Assembly: GCA_015680685.1 (NCBI GenBank)
Contig: MNCI01015515.1
Location: 1,157-21,163, forward strand
Source: Gnetum montanum
Taxonomy: Eukaryota > Streptophyta > Gnetopsida > Gnetales > Gnetaceae
Direction: 5' to 3'
Length of the DNA stretch: 20,007 bases
Shown here: positions 1 through 8,552 of the stretch, piece after piece
Layout of the letters: the number at the start of each line of letters is the position of its first letter
Position numbering within the stretch: position 1 is the stretch's first letter
The notes under the pieces: generated by a model
Seen by the model: only the letters and a program-made list of their open reading frames with translations
Told to the model about the DNA's origin: nothing
Databases searched by the model: none
Program-made: the position numbers and the translations under genes

Positions 1-1070
1 TAGACAAATCTAGATTTCATTTTCTGGAATGAGAAATGGGTATTGCTAAATAAAAATATACTTTCAATTTTATAAAATATTAAGCTTAATTAATATCTTA
101 TAAAATTTTCCTTTTGATTTTTTTTGGAATTATTTTCTCACATAATATACAACTAGCCTTTCTGCATTTAACCATCTTCTCTCATTCCTATTTCTTATAT
201 ACCTTCATCAATTTTACCATTTAATTGGAGTATTGATATTAGGTAATGGAACTCTTTACATTAAGGGACTTGTTATCCTTAATTGTTACATTTATTCAAT
301 CACTATTCATACTTTCACTAAAATTACTTTATGTATTCTATATTCTACAATTTTTAATATATTCATCAAGCACTATTTTTCTCCATAAGATAGCTATAAG
401 CACTTTATTATATTCCCTTTTCAAATTAATAGAAATCACATATATATATTCTATGCCTTCTAAACTTCAACATTAAATGTAGTATCTAGAAAGTATCCTC
501 TGTAGTTAATCTTCTTGGAAAAATTCAAATTGTTTATCTTATGATATTAATTCATGTTTGAAACTTTGTTGTACAACACTCTCTTATAGTTTCAAGGTAT
601 GACTCATAAGATTGCTTCCACAAATCTATATATCTTTTTTATTCTTGTAGATGGATACAATAGGTCTCTAACTTCTAGGTATTATTCCATTTTTCAATAT
701 TTTGTTAAATAATTTTGTTAGTTGTTTGATACTTGTATCTCATGTACACTTCTAAGCTTCTATAGGAATGACATTTGGTCTTGTAACTTTGCCCTTTGTC
801 ATCTTAGATAAGGTTATGTTCATGTTAGCTAAGAAAAATTCATTAAATAGTCCAAAAATTGGTTTTTCTTCTTTCATGTCCTTTGCTACAAATTCATTAT
901 TGTTAATAATTTTTTGAAAATTAAATTTTCATCCATTCAAAATTTTCTTGTCTGTTACAAAAATGCTTCCTTGATACATTAAATATCTCTACGTTTCTTG
1001 TTTCTCATGTTTTCCAGTCATATATCTAGATTTTTCTCCCCTTATTTTAAATGACTATTTATGTATTAAA
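1..1070 (-). mobile_element. Decayed LINE retrotransposon, copy 1 (reverse transcriptase region)
   Basis: Reading the minus strand from about 1070 down to 1 gives a broken but recognisable plant LINE reverse transcriptase. Near 820-700 there is LSKMTKGK, IPIEA and LTKLFNKIL, the usual lead-in to the RT fingers. Near 690-570 there is PIVSIYKNK and LMSHTLKL, matching the conserved PI-KNKGD and LMSHTMKLWE phrases. Near 450-380 YVISINLKREYNKV corresponds to the HMVFIDLEKAYD motif A region. Near 220-90 NGKIDEGI and IPKKIKRK match the later YLGS-GEID and IPLKLKGK segment. Stops and frameshifts occur throughout, and a stretch containing the FADD catalytic motif seems to be missing, so it cannot be active. 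The assignment rests on ordered motif matches from family knowledge; the upstream limit is approximate. Confidence 0.8.
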
Positions 1071-1324
1071 AAAGTACTAATAATAATTCCAACTTATCAT
1101 GTGTGATTGGTATGAGTCCATAGAAGGGGTGAGAAGACTGCAAGGGTGAAACCCAAGAATACATCATCTTCCTAGCCTTGTTGAGTCAACTACATGGGTT
1201 TTTTGTTTTGCTATTCACTTCTACAAAGAGCTAAATCTTTGTTTATTTGTAAATTCCTTCTATCATCTTCAATTGTTTCTTTCATTTTAGTGATGTAGCA
1301 ACTTTTTTTTATAGGCTTCTTATA
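1071..1324. other. AT-rich spacer, nothing recognised
   Basis: This stretch lies between the two LINE fossils. I see no open frame, RNA gene or repeat that I can support. It may be unrecognisable LINE sequence or flanking DNA. Confidence 0.5.
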
Positions 1325-1700
1325 CATGCCTAACCCCTCTAAGACACCATTCTTGTAACTTATCTAAAATAAAAGCCACTTCAAGCCTTTCTATAATATT
1401 TGTACTGTGTAGTTTATCTCTTATAGTAACATTCAATATTTATTTAAGCATTCATATTTTTGCCCCATTGATTTGCTATTCATGCCTCTTTGTACTACCC
1501 ACCATTGAAGACCATATGAAATAGAAAACCTAATTGCTTGGTACCTTGCAAAATTTTCCTTTTAGCTTTATTGGGATTTTCTTATTACATAAAACACCAA
1601 TAGCATGTCTCCATTTTGACCACTCTACCCCAATCCTATTTCTTATATCTTTATCAATTTCACTATTTAATTGGAGTATTGAGAAAAAGAACTCATCTAT
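1325..1700 (-). mobile_element. Decayed LINE, copy 2, C-terminal end of the ORF2 protein
   Basis: On the minus strand from 1700 down to 1325 the C-terminal part of a plant LINE polyprotein is readable in order. First comes EIDKDIRNRIGVEW followed by GVLCNKKIPIKLKGK, open for about 40 codons. Next is TKRHE, then QINGAKI after a stop. Last is IRDKLHSTNIIERLEVAFIL with LQEWCLRGVRHV, a degraded form of the IR-ERLGVAPI--KL-E-RLRWFGHV ending typical of these elements. Positions 1550-1700 are a diverged direct repeat of 106-262 because both encode the same GEID...IPLKLKGK segment. Several stops and at least one frameshift are present. It is a fossil with no 3' tail that I can identify. Confidence 0.85.
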
Positions 1701-1885
1701 AAGATTTGGTATAATTTAACTACTATTTGCCAACCTCATGCTAACCCTTCTCACTTTTTATATCTAGGTTCTAGATCCTTATCAGGACCTAAGAACACAT
1801 AAATAATATAAAAAATATTTTCAATACAATGAAACATGTACAATAATGATGTGCAATTAGAATAACAAAAGAAAAGTTATAGGTT

Positions 1886-2100
1886 CAAATATATTCGCAG
1901 AGAAATCGACTTGAATTTTTACTGGCTACCATGGAAGATTGCCTCTTTCATAAAAGCCAATCAAACATGGAAGATTGCCTCTTTCATAAAAGCCAATCAA
2001 ATATATTCGCAGAGAAAACGACTTGGAATTTTTACTGACTACCATGGAAGATTGCCTCTTTCATAAAAGCCAATCACGGTTCATAAAAGCCAATCACGGT
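1886..2100. repeat. Nested tandem duplications (112-, 36- and 20-bp periods)
   Basis: A unit beginning caaatatattcgcagagaaa at 1886 recurs at 1998 (112-bp period). Within it a 36-bp unit beginning catggaagattgcc occurs at 1930 and 1966 and again at 2043 in the second large copy. At the right end a perfect 20-bp unit, tcataaaagccaatcacggt, is repeated at 2061-2080 and 2081-2100. Every small unit carries CCAATCA (near 1958, 1994, 2074 and 2094), and a CACGTG G-box follows at 2102. The copies are nearly identical, so the duplications are young compared with the LINE fossils around them. Confidence 0.9.
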
Positions 2101-2478
2101 TCACGTGGAAAACATCTTGAATGGCAAACGCTATTATTGCAGGACACTTGCAATTATTGTAATGTTGGTTTTCTCATAGTCCACCAAGGCTTATCACTTA
2201 CCTTGCAAATGAAGTGGACATCCGATGGAAATGGAATCATATTCTCATCGGTGGTCTTGCAAAGTCAAGTCATGTCAGTAAAGAATGCGACGTATGCCTC
2301 ATTTTTCGTTGGGGCGACCCTATTCTCGTTGAATAGCCAAGCGCCACTAAAATACATGTGGGCCTTCTGCCTAGTTTCCTTCATCCTATGGCAATTCCGT
2401 AATAATTGTCGTTATGGCAATTCCGTAATAATTGTCGTGGTGTGCATTTATTTTACGTTTAATAAACTTTTTCATTAA
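2044..2478 (+). other. Unrecognised GC-richer island with a 144-codon ORF
   Basis: From ATG at 2044 to the stop at 2476-2478 one plus-strand frame is open for 144 codons. The product would have a hydrophobic stretch near its middle (YASFFVGATLFSL) and a second at AFCLVSFILW, ending in a repeat-derived tail. Base composition is visibly richer in G and C than the flanks. I recognise no family. The minus strand of 2130-2390 also has fairly long open stretches, so the true coding strand, if any, is unclear. The start of the ORF lies inside tandem repeats, and its end contains a perfect 26-bp duplication (2387-2438), which argues against a conserved gene. It may be a host or organelle-derived fragment inserted into the LINE, or non-coding. 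Low confidence as a gene. Confidence 0.2.
2387..2438. repeat. Perfect 26-bp tandem duplication
   Basis: The 26-bp unit beginning tatggcaattccgtaata is present twice in direct succession (2387-2412 and 2413-2438). Since 26 is not a multiple of three, it shifts any reading frame that crosses it. Confidence 0.9.
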
Positions 2479-2539
2479 TTTTTTACTTAATTTCAATTGT
2501 TTCAATTGATTTTCATATACTATATATTGATATTAGTTC

Positions 2540-2865
2540 ACTAACTCTTATCTCATAGTTTCATGGTATGACTTACAAACTTGTTTGTTCTTTAATTATC
2601 TCATAGTTTCATGGTATGACTTACAAACTTGTTTATTCTTTAATTTGCATCATTTTGTACATTTTGTTCTTGATGTTGGTTCACAACTCTCTCATAATTT
2701 TATGGTCCCCAAACTTGTTTTCTCTTTAATTTGCATCATTTTGTACATCTTGTTGGTTCTTAATACCATTGGTATTTAACTTTTAAGCATTATTTCATTT
2801 TTCAAAATTTTATTAAATAGTTTTATTAAGCATAATTGTATCATGTTCACTCTCAACTTTTAAAA
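2540..2865 (-). mobile_element. Decayed LINE reverse-transcriptase segment, probably copy 2 upstream part
   Basis: The minus strand from about 2840 reads LFNKILKNE, then lower down VSHTMKL twice in succession, matching the FNKIL and LMSHTMKLWE landmarks of plant LINE RT. The same segment occurs in copy 1 at about 580-790, and the two can be aligned by eye. A near-perfect 48-bp tandem duplication (2551-2598 and 2599-2646) doubles the SHTMKL piece, and a third, diverged unit lies near 2689. Orientation and order suggest it belongs with the C-terminal fragment at 1325-1700, with the island at 1886-2478 in between. No frame stays open. Confidence 0.7.
2551..2646. repeat. 48-bp tandem duplication within the LINE fossil
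   Basis: Two units beginning tctcatagtttcatggtatg at 2551 and 2599 differ at one or two positions only. A looser third unit begins near 2689. Confidence 0.9.
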
Positions 2866-2880
2866 AGACAATTAATCAAC

Positions 2881-2998
2881 AATTCAAGTAAAAGACATTT
2901 GGAATTATTGTTATGATATTTATTAGACACTTGCAATCAATTCAAGTGAAAGACATATGGAATCCATTGCCAATGATATTTATTAGGCACTTGTAATT
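2881..2998. repeat. Imperfect 58-60-bp tandem repeat
   Basis: Two units beginning aattcaagt at 2881 and 2939 share gatatttattag and cacttg blocks. The second is about 2 bp longer and carries several substitutions. Confidence 0.8.
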
Positions 2999-3460
2999 AG
3001 TGTGAATCTGAGACCTATTTCGTTGTGTTTTTTTTTTTTAAATTTGGGTAAAAATTTACGGCTTCTTTTCTAAAAAACCAGCAAAACAACCCATAATGAA
3101 TAAGAATATGTTAATTTTAATATATACAATATACAGCTATGCTAATTAGAAAGAAGCAAGAAACTATATCATAATTGTGACCGCCATAAGGTATGCGACA
3201 TTATCAAACAAGGCTTACTCATATTCATATAAATTTACTTAAATTCAGTGAAAAATTTACTTCAGTGAAAAATTTACTTATATTCAGTGAAAAATTGTTA
3301 ACTAATTCTTCGGGGTTTCCTTGCATGGTTTGCATAGATTTAAGGAAAATGTGGCCAATGACTTACTGGGAAATTGTAAGGTACGTCAGAAAATAAATAC
3401 TATCATTCTTAAATTCACACCTGTATACAATTATTTGCCACGTTGCTTTCTGGTGTTCTA
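2999..3460. repeat. AT-rich spacer with a short triplicated unit at 3244-3297
   Basis: A T-tract lies near 3027-3040. At 3244, 3261 and 3283 the unit ttcagtgaaaaattt recurs with 17- and 22-bp spacing. I see no gene, RNA or transposon motif in the remainder. Confidence 0.7.
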
Positions 3461-3659
3461 GGCCGCACAAAAAAATTGCAGATGAGATGAGATGAATATG
3501 ACTTCTTCCCTGTTTTGACACGGCAGAGTCATTTCAGTCAACAACACGACATACTGATATTTTTGTTGGGTGACCCCATTTTTGGTTCTGATGGCCAAGA
3601 AGTGGGCCAAACGCAAAAGTCCCGTGTGCCTTCCTCCCACCTTCAAAGAAATTCTCTAA

Positions 3660-3745
3660 TAATTCTTTTAATACCCAACAAACAGATAATTCTTTTAATA
3701 CCTAACAAACAACAAACAACTAATTCTTTTAATATCCAGCAAAAT
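3660..3745. repeat. Three imperfect copies of a TAATTCTTTTAATA-type unit
   Basis: Units starting taattcttttaata occur at 3660, 3687 and 3721 (27- and 34-bp spacing), each followed by an A/C-rich piece (cccaacaaaca, cctaacaaaca, tccagcaaaa). They sit about 500-600 bp upstream of the kinase start codon. Confidence 0.8.
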
Positions 3746-3779
3746 AACTATGCAGCAAATTCCCTTTGAAACATGCACT

Positions 3780-3870
3780 CCTGACCGTCAATTTCCAATC
3801 CTGTCCAACGATACGATACCATACCATTTCATTTACTTCACCTCACGTGTATCACGTATGCATGAATGAT
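3780..3870 (+). promoter_or_regulatory. Putative promoter elements of the kinase gene (G-box, second CACGT, TGCATG)
   Basis: A perfect G-box CACGTG lies at 3844-3849, with a second CACGT core directly after it and a TGCATG (RY-type) motif at 3859-3864. Farther upstream AGTCAA at 3536-3541 is a W-box core in reverse orientation, a common motif near plant immune-receptor genes. No clear TATA box is visible. These are short motifs whose function is inferred only from position upstream of the receptor kinase. Confidence 0.35.
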
Positions 3871-3879
3871 TATTAACTT

Positions 3880-3944
3880 GTCTATCCATCCTCTCATCTC
3901 TTGTTTTGTTTTCTACTTTTCTTCTTTCCTTCCTTGATTTTCAG
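3880..3944 (+). promoter_or_regulatory. Pyrimidine-rich tract ending in a splice-acceptor-like TTTTCAG
   Basis: About 60 bases are dominated by C and T and end in gattttcag at 3936-3944. Such a tract can mark a plant transcription start region (Y patch) or the 3' end of an intron in the 5' untranslated region. I cannot tell which without transcript data. Confidence 0.35.
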
Positions 3945-4106
3945 TAATGCTGTGCCTGTGCCTGTAACTTCAAACACACAACACTCAAGGCAAGGCAAGG
4001 CAAGACAGCTCATTGTGTTGGCTCAGATCCAGCGTTTGGTCTCAACTTTGGTTCCTTCTTTCCTTGTGGCTGTGGAATTTGGTTTTGTAGTTTTTGTTCA
4101 AGAAAA

Positions 4107-4142
4107 ATGGCAGCTCTGATCATGGTCATTGCTATTGCATAA
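4107..4142 (+). CDS. Upstream ORF of 11 codons in the kinase leader
   Basis: ATG at 4107 stands in a favourable plant context (AGAAAAATGGC) and is followed by an 11-residue peptide, MAALIMVIAIA, ending at TAA 4140-4142, about 120 bp before the kinase start codon. If this region is part of the mature leader, ribosomes would meet this ORF first, so it could reduce translation of the kinase. The hydrophobic peptide also resembles a cut-off signal peptide, so it might be an abandoned or alternative first exon. Its inclusion in the transcript is not shown by the sequence. Confidence 0.35.
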   Translation: MAALIMVIAIA

Positions 4143-4248
4143 GCTTACCTATACGCAGCATTATAGTGAAGTCCCATCCTGGTGCATAAGCGTAAACCTA
4201 AGCCTGGTCATAACGCTTGTTACAGCCGTACTGCTGCCCTTCATCAGC

Positions 4249-4273
4249 AATAATAATAATAATGATGATGATG
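4249..4273 (+). repeat. AAT/ATG trinucleotide microsatellite containing the start codon
   Basis: Five AAT units (4249-4263) run directly into four consecutive ATG codons (4262-4273). All four ATGs are in frame with the kinase ORF, so repeat-length changes would alter the number of starting methionines without breaking the frame. Confidence 0.9.
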
Positions 4274-7200
4274 CCGCCTAAGGTATGTCTTTCATCTGCA
4301 TCGATTGCAATTTTGTTGTTAAGCCATGTTGTTGTTGCTGCGGCTTCTACAAATAATGCAAAGGACGCAGCTGCTGCTGGTGTTGAAGATGTGAGATCTT
4401 TGATTGCCTTCAAGAGCTGCATCACCAGTGACCCTCACTCTGTTTTACAAGATTGGCGATCGGACTCTGCTAATGCGTGCAACTTCACTGGAATTCAGTG
4501 CACTTCTGGAGGCAGCAGCAGAGTCATTTCAGTGGATCTTGACAGCAATGGTCTGCAGGGATCAATATCTCCAGCCATAGCAAATTTGTCAATGCTCAAG
4601 GTACTCAATCTTTATAACAATTTGCTGTCTGGACTCATTCCTCCCCATCTTGGTAGGCTTTCTAAACTTGAAACCCTTGATCTGGGCACCAATGCCCTGC
4701 ACGGACACATTCCTTGGCAGCTGGGCAATCTGTCTTCCACACAGTTTCTTGCTCTGGCCAACAATTCTCTTACCGGTAGTATTCCTGATTCTGTGGGAAG
4801 ACTCACCCGGCTCAGGACTCTCTACCTTTACAGCAACTCTTTAACAGGTCCAATTCCAGAGTCCATTGGGGAACTTAAAGAACTGAACAATCTTACTCTA
4901 TCAGAGAACCATCTCAATGGCATCATTCCTACTTCTCTTGGAAAGCTCACCAAGCTCAGGTTCCTGTACCTTTACAGGAACTCTCTCATGGGTTCAATTC
5001 CAGAGTCAATTGGTGAACTCAAAATGCTAAAAGAGCTTGATCTATCAGAGAACCATCTCAATGGCACCATTCCTACTTCTCTTGGAAAGCTCACCCAGCT
5101 CAAGGTACTCAATCTGTTTAACAATTCATTGTCTGGAGTCATTTCACCTCAACTGGGCAGGCTTCCTAACCTTCAAGGACTTTACCTTGGCACCAATGCT
5201 TTGTACGGACTCATTCCTCCACAACTCGGCAATTTGTCTTCGCTGCAGTATGTTAAGCTTGCTAACAATTTTCTTAATGGCACCATTCCTCATTCTCTTG
5301 GAAGGCTCAGCAGGCTCAGGATTTTGTACCTTTTCAACAATTCTTTAACAGGTTCAATTCCAGAGTCAATTGGTGAACTCAAAGAACTGACAGAGCTTTT
5401 TCTCCATGACAACCGTCTCACAGGTACTATCCCAATTTCATTGGGACAACTTGCACAACTTGAGGCTCTCTATCTTTACAATAATAAGCTACATGGAAAC
5501 ATTCCACAACAGTTGGGTCAGCTGGCTTTGCTTGAAGAGCTTGATCTGAGTGAAAATAATCTGCAAGGCCATATTCTGCACCAATTGGCAAATCTCTCTT
5601 CCCTTGAATACCTTGACCTCAGCACCAATTCTCTTCGAGGCACCATTCCCGGCTCTCTCATGAATTGCACTTCTCTCACCAAGTTGTATTTACATGAGAA
5701 TGGGTTTGAAGGAACACTGCCAGCATCAATAGGAAGGTTAAAAAAATTGCAAGAGCTAGTGCTTTTCAAAAACTCTCTCAAAGGAAGCATTCCAGAGTCC
5801 ATGGCGAACCTTACTTCATTGACAGATATGAACCTGAATTTTAACCAGATGCAAGGTACTCTTCCTGCCTGGATCTCTACCTTCCCCAAGTTAAAATATC
5901 TGCACTTATCAGTTAATAGATTATATGGTGCAATACCAGACTCATGGGTGAATGCATCATCTCTTATAGAGTTAGCAATTGACCAAAACTCTTTGCAAGG
6001 AACCCTTCCTCAATGGCTGGGCAATCTTTCTAAGTTGGAATGGCTTAATTTACATGGCAACCTCTTCACAAGTGAAGGCACCCGCTTTGATCACTCCATC
6101 CCCATATTAAAGGCCCTCTTCAATTGTAGACGGTTGAGGCTGTTAGATATGAGATACATTAATTTACAAGGAATTTTACCTTCAAACATTGGTTTTCACT
6201 GGCCAAATCTTGAGACACTTTTTTTAGATGGCAATACCATCTATGGCAGAGTTCCCGGCAGCATTGCAAACCTGTCATCAGTTTATGAACTTAAGTTGGG
6301 GACAAATCTTTTAGATGGCAACATCCCTTCCCAGATGGGGAACATGACTTCTATTCAGTATATTGACCTCAGTTATAACAAATTAAAAGGCAACATTCCA
6401 AGTGAAATGGCTCGTGCAAGCGACACTCTTGCTTACCTTTATCTCCAACACAATAATTTATCAGGCGCCATTTCTTCCAGCATAGGTGAGTTGGCAAATC
6501 TGCGTAACCTGAGCCTAAGTATGAACTCATTTTCTGGGAAAATTCCTGCAGATATAGGTAAATGTTTGGTACTGGAACATTTGGATCTTTCTTTAAACAA
6601 TTTATCTGGAGAAATTCCACCAGAGGTTGCCGGTTTAAAAAGCATCCAATTTGGATTTAATTTGTCCATAAATGCTTTAACAGGAAAAGTGCCCGACAAT
6701 ATAGCAGGTATGCAGATGGCCCAGTTTATTGATCTCTCCAACAACCATCTCTCAGGAAACATTGCCATTCACATTGTAGAATGGTTAAATGCAGTGAAGC
6801 TCAATCTCTCCTTCAACAATTTCACTGGAAATTTGTCAGAAAAAATCGGGTACAAATTAACGCAACTTCAGAGCATGGACCTCTCTTGCAATTTTTTCAC
6901 AGGAGGAGTGCCCGAGTCATTGTACAATCTTTCTTATCTATATTTTTTGAATTTCTCCTATAATAATTTTCAAGGGTACATACCATGTAACCAGGGCATA
7001 TTCAAGAACCTAAGCAAATGGTCTGTCATTGCAAATCCCCTACTATGTGGTAGATGTTTTGATCTCATGTTATGCAGTGTACCAAAACATGATACTTCCA
7101 ACACATTGAGCCTTCTCAAAATTATGTTGATAAGCATCACTTCCTTGTGTGGGGTTCTTCTTCTCATTCTTTCCACCTGGTTCTTGTTGAGAAAATGGAA

Positions 7201-8552
7201 CAGTTCTAAATCAACCTCTTTTCTAATTAGCAGGCCCAAGAATCCATTCATAAAATTATCGATGAAAGAATTAGAGAGAGCCACCCAATGTTTCAGTGCG
7301 GCTAACTTAATTGGCCAAGGAAGGTATGGGAAGGTTTACTTTGGGACATTAAGCCTGGGTCAGAAAGTAGCCATTAAGGTATTCTTGTCGTTAAATGAAA
7401 ACAGAGCTGAAACCAGTTTTAGGAAGGAATGTCAGACACTGGGAAAGTTGCGCCATAGGAACCTTATCCAGATCATAACTGTGGTTTATTCTGGTGATTT
7501 CAGAGCCATAGTCATGCCATACATGAGCAATGGTTCTCTTCATTCTCTTCTTCATACAAAATATGAAGGACAATTCAGATCTTTATGTTTGCAAATGAGG
7601 CTACACATACTGAAAGTGTTGGCTGGAGCACTCAGTTATCTTCATCATGATTGCAGCCCCCAAGTAATTCACTGTGATGTCAAGCCACATAATGTGTTGT
7701 TGGATGAAGACATGACAGTAAAACTCTCTGATTTTGGCATAGCCCATTTCGTGTCAGAAAAAAAACAAGCAGCAGTAGCATCAGCATCTTCCTCATCATA
7801 TGCAATCAAAGGCACTGTAGGATATGTTGCTCCTGGTATATATATTTTAAAGTCTAAATTAATGTTTTAGCTATGTCTTTGTATTTTTAATTTCCATTGT
7901 TATTTACCATTTACCCTTTATCATATATCATCCTAATTCTGCTTCTTCAGCTATGTCTTTGTATTTTTAATTTCCATGATCATTTACCATTTACCTTTTA
8001 TCATATATCATCCTAATACTGCTTTTCCTTGAGGTAGAGTACGGGATTGGAGGAGATGTGTCCATTAAAGGAGATGTCTACAGCTTTGGAGTGGCGACCT
8101 TAGAAATCATGACAAGAACAGAGTCCATAGATGAGATGTTTGGACCTCATCTCACTTTAACAGATTGGGTATCTACTGTGTTCCAGACAAACATAGAAGA
8201 AGAAAAAATAGAGAGAATTAAACAGATCTTAACAAGAGGAGATCTTAGTGGTGAAGTGATTGAAATGCAGCAAGAAAAAGATTTGGAGGCCATTGAAGGT
8301 ATATTGAGGGTAGGCCTGATTTGCACAAGCAGAGATGTTGTATTGAGGCCATCTATGAAAGAATTGGAGTTGGTTCTATCAATGATATATGATTCATACA
8401 CATCTTTGTCATCCACAATTGATATTGAGAATCAACTTGGACTTCCTTGCAATAATCTAGATGAGGTAGTAAGGAAAGTGGAAACACAGCCACCACTGAA
8501 TAAATATGGGAAAGCAGAAATACAAGTGGTATCATGTAGCTCAACCTCCTAA
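4262..8552 (+). CDS. LRR receptor-like serine/threonine kinase, non-RD type, two exons (4262-7835, 8038-8552)
   Basis: The spliced ORF encodes 1362 residues. The first ATG in frame is 4262; a stop lies in frame at 4211-4213. Residues 1-29 form a signal peptide (hydrophobic IAILLL...VVVAAA). An LRRNT cap follows (about 42-80, W-x7-C-x6-C), then about 34 LRRs of the plant LxxLxLxxNxLxGxIP type (88-915), a Cys cap near 929-938 and a transmembrane helix (954-976). The kinase has the glycine loop GQGRYGKV (1018-1025), VAIK Lys1039, Glu1056, HCD 1137-1139 (non-RD: Cys in place of Arg), Lys1141, Asn1144, DFG 1157-1159 and APE 1190-1192. An irregular LRR with LKALFNCRRLRLLDM resembles family XII receptors. 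It is therefore a plasma-membrane receptor similar to the FLS2/EFR/Xa21 and At2g24130 groups, probably in immunity; the ligand is unknown. The kinase exon 2 ends with an ordinary soluble tail. No inactivating lesion is seen. Confidence 0.93.
4595..5440 (+). repeat. Internal duplications in the LRR coding array
   Basis: LRR pair 5-6 is repeated as LRR 7-8 with exact 144-bp spacing (for example cattcctacttctcttggaa at 4924 and 5068). The block LRR 2-6 recurs as LRR 9-13 with exact 504-bp spacing (ctcaaggtactcaatct at 4595 and 5099). In protein terms LKVLNL, LGTNAL and SIPESIGELKEL recur in the same order. This shows stepwise growth by in-frame duplication of whole repeats. Confidence 0.85.
7836..8037 (+). 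other. Intron of the kinase gene (202 bp, phase 1)
   Basis: The donor is CCTG|GTATAT at 7835/7836 and the acceptor is GGTAG|AGTACGGG at 8037/8038. Joining restores a GAG codon, so subdomain VIII reads GTVGYVAPEYG across the junction and continues as GGDVSIKGDVYSFG. Retention would give a stop at 7868-7870, removing the C-lobe. A single intron in this part of the kinase domain is common among family XII receptors such as Xa21. A second AG at 8033 and the AG at 8039 would both shift the frame. Confidence 0.9.
7870..8029 (+). repeat. 80-bp tandem duplication filling most of the intron
   Basis: Units 7870-7949 and 7950-8029 align without gaps and differ at only about a dozen positions. Each carries a CTAAT branch-point-like motif (7933 and 8013) and a pyrimidine tract. 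The first ends in cttcttcag at 7950, so the intron has two complete 3' splice-site modules. Confidence 0.9.

Noticed and set aside
246-476. 76-codon plus-strand ORF with hydrophobic residues
   Set aside because: It is the antisense of the LINE reverse transcriptase fossil. AT-rich DNA read backwards gives Leu/Ile/Phe-rich shadows.
3027-3040. T-tract as the poly(A) tail of a minus-strand LINE
   Set aside because: The 3' end of the minus-strand LINEs lies at lower coordinates, so a tail would not be expected here.
3523-3538. 16-base identity (gcagagtcatttcagt) with 4518-4533 in the kinase CDS
   Set aside because: The flanking bases do not align and no LRR code is visible upstream, so it is probably chance.
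4217-4261. Longer N-terminus of the kinase starting at 4217
   Set aside because: The codon at 4217 is TTG, and the first in-frame ATG is 4262. The signal peptide is best placed from the ATG cluster.
4595-5440. CRISPR-like regularly spaced repeats
   Set aside because: The spacing of 72/144/504 bp is coding LRR periodicity; this is plant nuclear DNA.
4612-6768. Several ORFs on the minus strand and in other frames over the LRR region
   Set aside because: They are shadows of the periodic LRR code: repetitive, without recognisable domains, and overlapping a clearly coding frame.
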